Shown here: one piece after another, positions 10,238 to 21,960 of the stretch
Position numbering within the stretch: the first letter of the stretch is position 1
Layout of the letters: every line of letters starts with the position of its first letter
Origin: Lates calcarifer
Taxonomy: Eukaryota > Chordata > Actinopteri > Centropomidae
DNA: 64,000 nucleotides
NCBI RefSeq assembly: GCF_001640805.2
Contig: NC_066833.1
Location: 6,900,814 to 6,964,813 of the forward strand
Direction: 5' to 3'
Notes under the pieces: generated by a model
The model's database searches: none
Told to the model about the DNA's origin: nothing
What the model saw: only the letters and a program-made list of their open reading frames with translations
Made by a program: the position numbers and the translations under genes

Positions 10238-11240
10238 TATACATATGTCCTGGAGAACCCAGGACCTGTGTTGCCCTGTTGCTGTCACTGAGCTGTTCCC
10301 TGATGTGTCTCTCTAACTCCTGTGAGGTGATCTCCCAGACTTCTTCTCCTCGAGCAGGTCTCAGACGTATTTAAAGAGATACGTGCTTTCTCCTTTCTGC
10401 TCCTGAGTTTCTGAATCCATTCTGCTCTCCTGAGTTTGGCAAGTCTGGATTTCAGCTAGTCGCAGTCACCTTTTAGTCCCTCCTTCTCTCAATCTTGTGC
10501 TTTCCTCCATGCTTTCTGAAGAAGGTGGTTGTGCTGCCCTTTAGCAAGTTCTGGAGGGTTGGATGTACATTCTGCTCAAAGCATCTCCATGCTTCTTTGT
10601 TGCTGGTTCTTAGCCACCTGAGCTTGGTCTGGTGGATTAGCTTCTCCTTTGATGGTTTTCTTGTGAGTTGGCTGCTTACTGGTTCACGGTGCATCACTTG
10701 CAGTGGGGCAGGCTCTTGCTGCTGGTGTGGCACTTCCTGCAGCGATAGCGGCTCCTCTCCCTCACCATCTACAATAGTAGATTTATCAACAGCGCTGTGG
10801 TGCTCAACCGGGTTTTGAGTCCTCCTTGTTTCACCTGCTGAAGCAGCGCAAGCTTGTAAATGGGTCCTCCTGTCGCACTTTGCCTTCCTTTGGTGAATGC
10901 GCAGGCCTTGGTGTGTTGTCATTTTGGACCGTCCACAGCTGCATTTCTTAAGGATCTTAGAGTCATTGGTCAGTTCCATTCCAGTCTGTTTCATGTTATC
11001 CATCGTAATTGGTCCTCCTTCCATCCCGCCTCCCGGAGGACTATCGGGCTGTCTTCTTCATATCATGCTTGTAGTTTCTGATGGCATCCATGCAGTGAGG
11101 TAATTACTCCATGAGCATGTGGAGAGGGTAATTAGCCCATCCACCCCTGTTGCATTCTTTCCTGCTGCCAGTCTGTCTCCCCTGACTGCCCTCCAGTCTT
11201 TCCTAGACGCCAATTGCCCTGTTCATCATTGGTGTTCCAG
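10238..11240 (-). pseudogene. LINE N-terminal zinc-finger region (antisense)
   Basis: A minus-strand frame of about 183 residues (10473-11024) encodes the N-terminal part of a non-LTR retrotransposon protein. A C2H2-like finger (CSCGRSKMTTHQGLRIHQ, ending KAKC) lies near residues 28-50, a Pro/Gln/Ser-rich linker follows, and then a basic segment (KLRWLRTSNKEAWRCFEQNV). Past the stop near 10473 the translation continues in related but broken form toward 10240, where the Tc1 element starts. The finger-plus-reverse-transcriptase layout resembles the R2/NeSL group of LINEs; this is inference, not a database result. The longest open piece could be mistaken for a zinc-finger gene. Confidence 0.65.
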
Positions 11241-11279
11241 ATAGACTATGGTGATTTTATGTCAAATTCTGTGATCTTT

Positions 11280-11663
11280 GGCATTTTGAATGGAATGATG
11301 TAACTGAACGGTGGTCTAATGTGTATTAGTAAGCTTCCAATTAGTTAAAGTCATAAATGTGTATGTAATGCTAAAGCATGTCTTGCACAAACCTGATGTA
11401 ACAGACCTTTTTCACTGCAGTCATTTTGACATGAAATAGTAGGACAAATGCAGGTGTTAGCAATGACATTAATTAGGATTCCATTCCATTTAGGTTCAAG
11501 AGAGCCAGGTTCCTGCTATTGTTCAAGTGTAAGGTGGGGCCTCAGAAAATACTTGCTATTTTAGCCTATAGAGGCAGTTTTTTTAATGATTATATATGGT
11601 CATTACACCATTGACAAAACAACAAATCTAATGGTGGCCTAATACCTTTGCACAGTGTTGTAT
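11280..11663. mobile_element. Possible Tc1-like/MITE fragment with one visible end
   Basis: The right edge reads GGTGGCCTAATACCTTTGCA, then CAGTG and TTGTA. This is the style of a fish Tc1-type inverted terminal repeat next to a TA target. A weaker related string (GGTGGTCTAATGTG) lies near 11311. No transposase is seen and the left limit is a guess. Confidence 0.35.
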
Positions 11664-11707
11664 CTACAAAACTCTTTTTTACTTTAACAAGAGAAACCAA
11701 AGATCTT

Positions 11708-11710
<3 letters not shown>

Positions 11711-11738
<28 letters not shown>
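11711..11738. repeat. Poly(T) tract
   Basis: 28 consecutive T. No adjacent retroposon body is recognised. Confidence 0.9.
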
Positions 11739-11743
<5 letters not shown>

Positions 11744-12279
11744 TTCACAGTGTAAAGATGGACAGGGGGTGACGTACTATACAGATCCCTGGCTTGATAC
11801 CACAGTTATGAGGTATGAGGTTTCCAACGAATGTTGACGCCAATCAGGCCATGACTATTTTAATCTGAATACTGACTCAAATAGCAAATTCAAACAAAAT
11901 ATCTGAGATACGTGTGTGTGTGTGTGTGTTTGTTTGGTTGCGCAATCCCCAGAATGAAATGAAAAGGTCACTCTCCATCAGGATGTGTCACAACACTGAA
12001 GCGCTTGTCGATTTAGATTTTGATTTCGATTTCAATTTCGATTTGCTTGGCATTATTGGCATGACGTTTTAGATAAAATATGTTGCCAAAGCATAAAATC
12101 ACATATGTACATCAAAACACCAATAAATACAACAATAACTATATACAATAAAATAATAATAAAAAATGAGATAAGAAATAACAAAACAAAAAAAACAAGG
12201 AAACAAAATAAAATGTACATATACATGTGTATGTATATACATACACATGTGTCCTGCATACACACAAAATCCCTACATC

Positions 12280-12790
12280 AAACTGTGTCTCTTTTTGTGA
12301 CATGCTGTGACATACTCTCCTGCCACTTCTATTACAGAGCTTTCTTCTCCTAGAAGGATTTGAATCTGCTTGGCATTTTTTGTCTATATTTGGTGAATTC
12401 ATTTTCTCTAATTTCTTTATATTTTGGGCAACTTGTGAGAAAATTAATTTCTGTTTCAATTTCACCTGTTTTACAATGTGTACAAATTCTGTTTAATCTT
12501 TCAAGCCATCTTCTTTTTTGGCATCCGGTTTCAATTGTGAGTTGATGGTCACTAAGTCTATACTTATTGTTTGTCTTTTTATAGAATGTTTTATTTGGCT
12601 TAAATATTGGGCTATTTGGAATTCTCTGTCTAGTAAATTATAGCGTTCTAATTTATTAATTGATTGGATTTCTGTTTTCCACTGTTTGGAATATCTAAGT
12701 TTATTATCTTTATCTATTTGTTTTACTTGTGAATTTGGAGTTATTCTCATAGTGTCACCTTAATATATAAATTTAATTTTCTCATTTGTT
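12280..12790 (-). pseudogene. LINE C-terminal region relic (antisense)
   Basis: On the minus strand two overlapping frames give KDNKLRYSKQWKTEIQ and QYLSQIKHSIKRQT, then RICTHCKTGEIETEINFL followed by TSCPKYKEIREN. The C-x2-C...C arrangement resembles the zinc knuckle found after the reverse transcriptase in many fish LINEs, with Asn where the His is expected. A frameshift near 12500 and stops break it. To the left (about 12000-12280) the sequence is AT-rich and low-complexity, perhaps the rest of the 3' end. It belongs to a different LINE family from the zinc-finger LINEs nearby. Confidence 0.5.
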
Positions 12791-14040
12791 CCATTCCAGG
12801 TAATTTGATCTCATACAGCTTTGTTGTTCTAAGAATGATCTGTGATAATATGAATCTGTGTCTGATTCTATCAGATGGTTCCAAAATTTTTTTAATTTTA
12901 ATTAAGAGGGGGAACTGGCCCAGCTCTGCTCTGCAGCTGTGGTTAGGACAGTTTCTGTGGACTCTCAGTATGTTTTATGTTTTCATTCTCTCCTATTTCA
13001 TGAAAGACAGAATGATAACTGCACTGATCTAGAATGAGACTTTCCTATTGTGTCTCACCATGTGTTTACAGGCTGCAGATGGTGGGGGGATTCTTTGCTT
13101 GTCACACCTTGCACTCCATCTTCATTTAATTCAGCCAGTAGATCACACATTATGAATATCTGGAATGCTTGATGTTATTTCAGAAGTGCCAAATGGTTTA
13201 TGTGGTTGTCATGGTGTTCATAGGAGTTGCCAACACACGTGGGTCATAATAAACAATTTGATGGAACACTGAGAAGGTTTTCTGAATCTTCTAAATGTCT
13301 CAGATGTGATTTTTGTTGGTGGATTGCAAACAGAGGTTGTCCTTGACTGGTTGTTACTGACTAAATCAGTGTTGCAAGATAAATAGACTGAATTGCTATT
13401 TCATTTAACTTCATCCATATTTATTATATTATTTGAATTACTGATCATGATGTGCTAAATACTCGAAAGGGCATCTACATAGTAGTGAACTCAGGGTCTG
13501 AATATTTTTTGAAGTTGCTGTTAAAATAATTCCCTTACTTATAAGATCCATAGCCTGTGTATCGTAGCTTTGCTTTTATTGTCTTTCTCTTGACTATTCC
13601 AATATCGCTTCCATTTTTCAGCTTTCCCTAATACTGTTTATTTTTCTGCACCTTTGCCTTTTCCTCTTGTCCTTGTATTTCTTCCCTCAGTGAATTTTGG
13701 CAGTGTATTGACATAATGTAACAATTGTGTTGATATTTTGACCAGGAGTTTCTTGAAAAAGACATCTGACATTCACAATGCCACCCTGGTTAAATCAAGA
13801 TTAAAACACATAAGAGATATCCAGAAGGGCTGGTGTCTTCACAAGAGGTTTCCTTTTACATTCTGCAACCAGCCTCCCTTAGTTCCGTAGGATCATATAA
13901 ACTCCTATAGAATTCATAGCAGCAGACACAGACATATCTGTGCCACAAGAAGAGGCATCAACCACTTATTCCTATGTAGTGATAATAACCCTGATAAAGA
14001 TTTTAGAGAGATCAAAAGCCTTTGCATGAGATGTCTGACT
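12791..14040. other. Intergenic, no recognised feature
   Basis: AT-rich intergenic sequence with no convincing exon, RNA gene or repeat. The short open frames here look like chance frames. Confidence 0.55.
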
Positions 14041-14094
14041 TTAGGGTTAGGGTTAGGGTTAGGGGGTTAGGGTTAGGGTTAGGGTTAGAGTTAG
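14041..14094 (+). repeat. Interstitial telomeric repeat (TTAGGG)n
   Basis: Four perfect TTAGGG units, a two-G insertion, three more perfect units, then one TTAGAG and a partial unit. This is the vertebrate telomere hexamer at an internal position between hacd2 and adcy5. Confidence 0.97.
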
Positions 14095-16058
14095 TTCTGA
14101 CTGACTGATGAGATCATTGACCTCTGTGCTGGGTGAATGCAGACTTTCAAAACAATCTTACCACAAGGTCCATTCAGTAGCTGTTCTGGAGCTTTTGATT
14201 ATATCATCAAACTTTCCTCAACTGATGTTTGTCCAGTTGTCGTGAATCTGTAGAATCTGTTCAAACTGCTATTTTCTGAACTTTTGAATTCTGGTCTATA
14301 CTAGGTTAAAACTTGAGACTAAAATGCACTAGTGAGACAGTTTTAAAGACTGCTGTCAAGACTGGACTTTCAATCTCAAGCTATATCTATTGTCTTGTCT
14401 GTTGTATAGTGTTCTGTCATGTGATCAGTTTGAAGTTTTGAGATGCTCTCTGAACCCGAGGCTTATTCTTTGACTACTCCTCCTTTAAAAAATGAATATG
14501 AAAGTGCTGCAGCATGTAGAATGTATTAGTAAATTGCCTTTAGTCTGGTTTAGTTACTTGTTTCGTTATTTTCGGTGAATAGGAGGGATAATGAAATTTA
14601 TAGAAAATTAAACTTCTCAAACTGGCCTTTACAATCTGCAGTGTTCATCACCTCCATCTTATATACAAAGTCAGTACCTCTTAGATTTACTTATCATTTA
14701 CTAAATGACAGGAGCAGACTTTTGTGCATGTTCCCATCTCTTTGGTTTCTTTTGATGAGGTCTGTTTTGTTCTGTGCTGTTTCTAGAAAGAAGGATATTT
14801 GAGGATAAAGTCAGTGAAAACAAGGTGTGTTTTTTCAGTGAACTGAATGTTGTGACTGTGGCCTTTTCCTCCAGCTGTTTTCCTTTCATCCAAGAGCTTC
14901 TTTAGTCTTCTGCTTAGTATTAAAAATACTTACAAATTGCAATATTTTGTATATGCACTGAAGAGTACAAGCACTGTGGGAACAAGCCTTTATTTCACTT
15001 TGTGATGTTAAATTAAAAATAATATTAGATTATAGATTTTCATTTAGATTTACAACATTTTAAAATAATATATTCATATATTCATGGACGTGCATGGAAG
15101 AAGATTATCATAAACAAGAATTCCTTATACTTAACAATTAATCATGTTAAATAACTTAATAACCTTGCCGTATACTGTGGATAGATTTGTTTTTTGGTTT
15201 AATACCAGTTTTAATTTAGACTATATACAGATGAAAAATACCCCCACTGAAAACTGACCTGATTTGATTAACTAAATGGGAAGATTGTTAGTTTATTTTC
15301 ATAGTATCAGTGTGGAAGCAGAGAAATTAATTGCATGTGGATTTGTGTGAGAAAACTCTTCATATAACTGTAGTTTACATAGCCCATGGAAATGTTGAGT
15401 GGGAAGGTTGTAATGAGATCAAATGTGTGTCTGTTTGTGTGTGCTTATATTAATATGTGTGTGTATGTTGCGTGTGATGATAAACTGCTGCTGAACAAGT
15501 TCATTTAACATTCAGATGATGGCAGTAGTGTTCTGTTTCAAATCAATGGGGAAAATGATCTTTAGCCTCCCAGATATCATTGGCTTTAGAAGTTTTTACA
15601 TTACAAGTGAAAGCTTTTTACCTCAATAACCACAACATATGTATGTGGTTTAAATTACTGTTAAACATTAGATAAAAGCAGGAAACACACATGCACATAC
15701 TGTATAGTCCACATTAGACTCTGAAGCAGTATAAATTATATTTGTTTAGATTTTAGGTTCATGTGATCACAAGTCTCCCTCATTAAAACACCTTCTTAAA
15801 TTTGCCTGTATGTGGTCAGAGATTTGAGTATTGTTGATATTGACTGATAATGTAGCAGACAGCACCAAATGGTGATTTAAGATTCCACACTGTTTGCTTC
15901 TGCTTTTTCTCTGATCCTGATGAGACATGTGAGGGAAGTCATCAAATAATCAGTAGCTAATTTTAACTATTTTGGTCTGCCTTTTTCTTCTGTGACAATG
16001 CATCATTATATATGAGCTGATCCTTCATTTTGTTTGTAAAATCTTTATGTGCTAACTA
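14095..16058. other. Intergenic, no recognised feature
   Basis: About 2 kb of AT-rich sequence. Nothing supported beyond a short TG-rich patch near 15430-15475. Confidence 0.55.
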
Positions 16059-16534
16059 CAATGTGTGACCAAAAGTATGTGGACACCCCTAATATGTTTG
16101 TGTACTTTTGGTCTGGGGTTTGTTTTTTATACAGCGTAGGCCTGGCCTCTTAGTTGCAGTGAAGTGAAATATGAATGCTATTGCATATGTATACACTACA
16201 ACAGTGTTCTTGTAAATTTCCATCAACAATGGTTTTCTGAGTTAGGTGTGGAAGAGATTGGTGGCTGTCCACAACCTTGACTTCAACTACACTTGGATGA
16301 ACTGTGTACACTTCAAACCAGGCTTTATCACCCACTTTCAGTGGCCAACCTCACTCATGCTTTTGTGGCTGAATGGGAGGAAATTCCTGCAAACATGTTC
16401 AGAAATCTGATGGAAAACCTGAAACCAGAAGAATGGTGGATGTTGTAACAGCAGATTAAATGTGGTTTTGGAATAGCATATTCAGCAGTTACATTTAATT
16501 GTAATTTTGTCCACATACTTTTGGTCATGTAGTG
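16059..16534. mobile_element. Tc1-derived MITE with terminal inverted repeats and TA target
   Basis: 476-bp nonautonomous element. The left end CAATGTGTGACCAAAAGTAT and the reverse complement of the right end (CACTACATGACCAAAAGTAT) share 19 identical bases (TGACCAAAAGTATGTGGAC) after a variable tip, and TA flanks both sides. The interior has remnants of Tc1-type sequence such as CAACCTCACTCATGC and TTGTGGCTGAATGGGAGG, but no open transposase frame. Confidence 0.88.
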
Positions 16535-17420
16535 TAACTGGTAAATTCAGCTTTAAAATAAATGTATAAATGACATTATTTCTGCCTGAAATTTAGAGAT
16601 GTAGAAGTATGCAGCAGCACAAAACTTAAGTATTCAAGTTAAGTGCAAATGCCCCAAAAGTGTCACCACAGTACCACCTCCAGTACAAAACATTTTCTGG
16701 CATTAACCAGATTTTTCATATTAATCTGATTGTTGTGTGAGTTTAAGATGGTGAGATCTCTATTTCCCTGTATTATTCAACAATAAATTGAGTTAGGTGT
16801 GTGTGAGAGAGAGGGAGCAAACAGAAAGAGCAAAAGGGAGCAAGCAAACAACCAGTCATGAGACAAGCAGACAAAACAAGTTGCACAACTTGAATCAAGA
16901 TAAATTTGTATCTGATTTATATCTGAGTTCCCTTTTTATTTGATGAGGACAGTGATGAATAGAAGCTCCTGTTTTCTCTGTTAGCAGTTTTTTTTTTTTT
17001 TTTTTTTTTTTACCCTTGATGAATTCCAAAAGGGTTAAAGGGAATTCAGCTGGAGGTGAGCAGGTCCCAGCAAACACACGAGGCTCCTTGTCACATGCCT
17101 CCAATTTACATTTGTTAGCACACAATGTGAGCTTAAAAGACACAAATGCTCATCTCTCCTATGTAAATGGACACAGACTGACGGCGTAAACAGTGGAAGA
17201 AGTAAAACATGAGGTTGAAACAAAACATCTTGCAGCCAGGAGTTACCCTATATCGATCCCCCTCTTCCACAAAGATAGGCTCTCGATTAAACCATAGTCC
17301 TGACCAGATGGCGAGAGAATGCAACAAAATATATCTAAAGCTATCTAAAGCTTTTTTGCAAAAAATGAAAACAAGTGCAAAGACATTATCCCCTCAATTT
17401 AAGCTGGGGATATGAAGTTG
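16535..17420. other. Upstream flank of adcy5, with poly(T) tract
   Basis: AT-rich sequence with a 24-base T run at 16988-17011 and a purine-rich GAGAGAGGGAGC stretch near 16806. No exon is recognised. Composition changes to GC- and CpG-richer at about 17420. Confidence 0.5.
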
Positions 17421-17423
17421 AAG

Positions 17424-18663
17424 TCACCGCCCATTCATCGAAAGCGACCGGGGGTCGCGCAGCTTCAGAAGTGGATTGACCAGCCTGTTGTCCAATGAAA
17501 GCACGCCAAAACGTGACTCACCCTCTTCTTTTTCCAATGGAAGCGCCGCGGAGAGGTGGGCCGCAGAAAGCATACTTGGTTGAATGGCCATTAAAGCAGC
17601 AATCAGCGGTAAATATATTATAATGCCACGCTCCAAACAGACACCGAGCGGATTGTCCGAGGCTGAGGGAGAGCACTTTGGCACCGGGTAGACACTTAAT
17701 GAAATGCTGCCGCTGTACGGCCGCGGATTCGCTTTGCGCGGAGTCAAATGAGGAGTCATTCTCTGGGGAATCGAACAGTGATGGACAGCTGTTGGAGGTT
17801 GACGATAAATTTACAGTGTTGTAACACAGGCTATACTATGGACCAGGGACCCCTTTTTTGTGGCTGCCACAGGAGGAGAAGGAGGAGCGGCTGAGTTTTC
17901 TCCTCCGCTCCGATCAACGCAACTGTGCGAGGATCGTGATGATGGTTTTTGGCCAAACGTGAGGCTCCCACCGCCGTCCATGCCGCAATGTTTGGTCAGC
18001 ACAGGTGAAATAAGACTTGACGGGACCAAATAAGAGCTGTCAACATGGAATATGTCTTTTTATTTCCCCGCACCTCCGTCTTTTCTGTCCATAAACCGTA
18101 TACAAGAAACATGCCCGCAGATGTAACGGATTCACAACGTAGTTAATGGTGTTGCGCTATGATCTCCAGGGACTATCTGATTTTGTGTAATGGTTTTATC
18201 ATCCAGCTACAGCGCACGCTGCCGTGCAACCTCTCCATGGATGGTAGTTAATTGGGCCCAATGATGTAGAGCCAAATCCTCCTGGATCAAACGTTCCCTC
18301 CTCTCGCGGCGAAACTGGCTCCCCTGTGACTTTTGCGCATGTTCAATTGTTTTTATTCCCAAAGCCTTTCACCACTTCTGGTTATTACTTTGGATAATCC
18401 CATCTCGATTTTAAACGATTTTATAATGAATTATTGCCTCTAAAAGTGGAAGAGTAAACCGGTCACAGTGTGTATTGATTTGACTTTTTAATTTAAAACG
18501 CTCAGACTCTTTCAACAGTGACCAACCATGGGAAGTTCAGCTTACAACAGACATTTGATGGGGCCCATCTTAAAGACTAAGTAGTTTCCAGACATTATTT
18601 TTTTAGTGGGTAAAACTTTTCCTTTGTTAAAGCACATTCTGTAGTTACCTCCCGTTATCCACT
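17424..18663 (+). promoter_or_regulatory. adcy5: adcy5 promoter / 5' UTR region (CpG-rich)
   Basis: A GC- and CpG-richer block in an otherwise AT-rich window, ending at the adcy5 start codon. Two CCAAT boxes in the same orientation lie at 17492-17496 and 17534-17538, 42 bases apart, a spacing and motif that suggests NF-Y binding. No TATA box stands out, as usual for CpG-type vertebrate promoters. The transcription start is not determinable; it probably lies within this block. A short upstream ORF at 18528-18584 would be in the 5' UTR. Confidence 0.6.
18528..18584 (+). promoter_or_regulatory. Upstream ORF in the adcy5 5' leader
   Basis: An 18-codon ORF (MGSSAYNRHLMGPILKTK, then TAG) ending 79 bases before the adcy5 ATG. 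Its context, ACCAACCATGG, has A at -3 and G at +4, a better match to the Kozak consensus than the main start (CACTATGT). If transcribed it could lower adcy5 translation by capturing scanning ribosomes. Whether it lies on the mRNA depends on the unmapped transcription start. Confidence 0.5.
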
Positions 18664-19587
18664 ATGTCCAGATCAAACAGTGTCAGCCCACCCGGAGTCT
18701 GTGCGCCTGGTCTGAGGGGAGGGACCGAGCACAGATCAGCCTGGGGAGAATCTGAGTCCGTGGCCAACGGGTGCCCATACTCGGCCAGATCCCCGCGCAG
18801 GAAGCTCACCCGGACCAGCAGTCGGTGGAAAGAAGAGGATGATCTGGACCACCGGCAGTCCGGGCGAGCCTCCACGACCGTCAGCAGGGTCAGCTTCAGG
18901 TCCAGGTCAGCTTGGCAGGACCATGGCGAGGAGAACCGAGACCGCGCGTCCCCTAAGCGTCCAAACGACGAGGTGAGACCCAAGTCTGTAGAGCTAGGTC
19001 TGGAGGAGCGGAGAGCCAAGTCCGGGACCAACGAGGAGGAGGTCATGCCCGATGTTAACTTGTCTTTAGTGGCGTGCTGCACCAACGTCATGCACATTTT
19101 TAAATCCAAGAAATTCCAGTCGGAGAAGTTGGAGCGGCTCTACCAGCGCTACTTTTTCCGTCTCAACCAGAGCAGTTTGACTATGCTCATGGCAGTGCTG
19201 GTGCTGGTCTTCACGGTCATGTTGGGCTTCCACTGCTCCGGTGGGACAGCGAGCGTAACTTATGTGGTGGTATTTTCAGTTGCCATCTTCCTCACACTCA
19301 TACTCATGGTGGTCTGCAACAGGAACGGGTTTCACCAGGATCATATGTGGATTGTGTGCTATGTGGTCATCCTGGTGGTGTTCGTTATCCAGGTGATCGG
19401 AGTGCTGCTCGTGCAGCCCAGGAGTGCCTCAGAGGGGATCTGGTGGACCGTGTTCTTCATCCATGTCATCTACACTCTGCTGCCCGTCAGGATGCGCGCC
19501 GCAGTCATCACTGGAGTTATCCTTTCCGCCATCCACGTGGCTGTTTCCTGGATGTTAAACGGCATGGACAGCTTTCTGTGGAAACAG
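18664..19587 (+). CDS. adcy5: adcy5 exon 1: cytosolic N-terminus and membrane segments 1-5
   Basis: First coding exon (308 codons) of adenylyl cyclase 5, the plasma-membrane enzyme that makes cAMP from ATP and is stimulated by G-alpha-s and inhibited by G-alpha-i and calcium. The start at 18664 is supported by MSRSNSVSPPG, which matches the mammalian N-terminus. Residues 1-155 are a basic, Ser-rich cytosolic tail with two RSAW motifs (residues 24-27 and 81-84) and RPKSVELGLEERRAK. LERLYQRYFFRLNQSS (156-171) is the conserved entry to the membrane. Hydrophobic helices fall at about 172-191, 196-218, 229-250, 258-275 and 277-298; the sixth is in exon 2. The exon ends W-K-Q|GTATGT, phase 0. The tail is much shorter than in human, lacking the Gly/Ala-rich parts. 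Adcy6 is rejected because exons 2-3 carry adcy5-specific residues. Confidence 0.97.
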
Positions 19588-21678
19588 GTATGTGGAAGAA
19601 TACGCTTTATTTATAATGTTTTAAAATAATTTTCACAGAGAACTGGAATTCCATACATACACATTGCCCATGTTCTGCTGTGCCTGATTGCTATGCGCAA
19701 TAACATGGGCACTTCCGTTGCTGCCGCTGAACTTGTTTTACTTCATTGCCAAAACTTTCTGTCCTAAGTGGTATGCTCAGAATCTCTAGGGGTCAGGGGA
19801 GAAAAAGAACACTACCACGTCACGCAGGGTAATTCTTCACACAGCTGACTTTTTGTGTGTACAAGAAAGTGCAAAACAAATAGGCTAATGTTCTGGAAGA
19901 GAGACTGTCCAAAACTCTACGATCCATCAAAACCACAGAAACGCACAAAGATCCAGAGTTCTTGGAGAGATCAGGTAGACAAGTGTGATGCACCCAATAG
20001 GAGGCTGTGACAGCATACTTTTTGTTCTGCCTTAGAGATTTTGGCCATTCAAAACAAGCATTGACCCTTCTGCCTTCAGATGTGGTCTGATCTAATTTAT
20101 GCATACCAAATTGTTTAAGTCTTATTTTTGCCTGAAGATCATTGTGTCAGTCAAATGTGTTAGATGTAGAAGTTAGATGCAATTTGGCTGATCAGAGAGG
20201 CATTTTATTTTTTTAACTGAAGAGGTAACTGCTAGGTTATGGTAAAATTGATACTTGGAGGAGCCCAATCAGATCTTGGCAACCTCTGCATGTGTAAAGC
20301 TTTTTTAAAAATTGGGCATTTAAGCGCACTTAAGCACAAAAACCCTGTCTCCTTCTATTCAGTCACTTGCTGTCACCATGGTTGCAGTCTGACTTTTCAA
20401 CAAACGTTAAATAGCTTAATGGACAAATTGAGCTTGTAGACAAACACTTTGCTGTGAGATGTAGCTGTTGGTTGCCATGGAAATTGCAGCTGGCCTGATA
20501 CTCTATGCTCTATGCAAACTATACAGTCAGATTTTTCCTTACAGTTGGAGTTGGCTGGAGTTTCCTCTTGTATTGGACTGCAATTTAAGCATTTGCCAAA
20601 TACAAATTAGAAAAAATGGATAGTTTGACGTATGTTGTCCAACATCACTATTACAAGTCTTTAATCACTTATGTTACACTTAATTTTGCTGCAACATCTC
20701 ATTGTGTGTCATCATGCATCATGGGACATGTCTCAACAGCAAATGTTTGAGTGTAGCCACACATTTTAGCTCTTACCTCATTAGAGATGGACAGTAATTG
20801 TTTAATTACTGACTAGATTTCCAAAGAAAAACCAATGGATTCCTTTAAGGATGGAATGTTTGACTGTTTATTGTTTATTGTAGTTTTCCTGTAACTGACT
20901 TGTGATGATCTTTATGAGAACACATTAGAATGCAGAGGATGTTTATCTGACATATGGGGTTTCATATTTAATTTGAGTGGGTATATTTATTATATCTTTA
21001 AACAACAGCTCAGATATGTAGCTAATATAAATCTTGCTCTCAACCTCTTAATATTGGCCTTGAAGCACATTTGTAACCATGGATATGTATCATTTTTAGG
21101 ACTTACTATTTTATAATAAAGTGAAGAGTGAACTGCTGATTAAATGCCCGAAATTGAAGCTGTTTTACAGAGGAAAAAAATGTTTGCCCTTAGCTTTGGA
21201 ACAACTGATTTCAGGTCCTTTGTTTTACTTCATCTGTACATGTAATAAGCTTACATTTGGTAGTAATGTGCTGCTGAGCCTACATGTTCCTCATAAAATC
21301 TAGGTGCCTCTGGTAGTATTTTTACAACATCAATATTACTTTTAAAATGTTTCTTTAGGGCTGGTGGACTTTATCTGTAATAAAGATTCTTACATAAATA
21401 GGTTTTACTTTCCACCACTATTTAAAGGTACATCTAATTGCATCATGCACTGAGTTCTACAACTCAGTGTTATTAATGCCAGACTGTGTGTGTGTGTAAC
21501 CCCCACCTCATTCTTCTGGATGTTCACTCAATTTGCTGTTTTTATCAGGCCCTGTGCTGCTCATAAACATTTTTCCAACTATGTAGCTCTCCTACACTAA
21601 GCGCTTTTACAAAGATGACTCCCTAAAAATTAGATGGTTTACCTCCAAAGGGTTTATCCTTAAATTGAAATATATGTC
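19588..21678 (+). other. adcy5: adcy5 intron 1, proximal part
   Basis: Start of the 39.6 kb first intron (19588-59146; GTATGT donor). About 2 kb of AT-rich sequence with no further exon or recognisable transposon. First introns of this kind often contain enhancers, but I see no specific site I can support. Confidence 0.7.
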
Positions 21679-21960
21679 ACACTGTATGGTCAAAAAGAAA
21701 TGGAGATGCTTGTCCATGTATGTATGTGTTGTGCTTTAGGTCTGGCACTGTCGTTTCATGGTTTGGCCTAGGCCCATTGTTCCAATCAAGGGAAATCTTA
21801 ATGTTACTGCACACAATGATATTATAGACAATAGTGTGCTTCCAACTATGTGGCAGCAGTTTGGAGTTGGTTGGGGAAGGCCCTTTCCCGTTTCAACACT
21901 GGTGTGGATCCATCAAACACCTTTTGGGATGAATTGGAACACAGACTTAACTCACAAAAA
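21679..21960 (+). mobile_element. Tc1-derived fragment in adcy5 intron 1
   Basis: Starts with ACACTGTATGGTCAAAAAGA, like a fish Tc1 terminal repeat. It continues with TTTGGAGTTGGTTGGGGAAG and ends with CAAACACCTTTTGGGATGAA and TTGGAACACAGACTTAAC. The last two strings correspond to the transposase region around the catalytic Glu (HLWDELE-like). No right inverted repeat and no open frame. Confidence 0.65.

Noticed and set aside
10473..11024. 183-residue minus-strand frame as a zinc-finger protein gene
   Set aside because: The finger and basic region match the start of a LINE protein, and the sequence continues as a broken LINE; no splice sites or promoter.
19347..19616. Second open frame inside adcy5 exon 1
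   Set aside because: It overlaps conserved membrane-helix coding sequence in another frame and is a compositional shadow.
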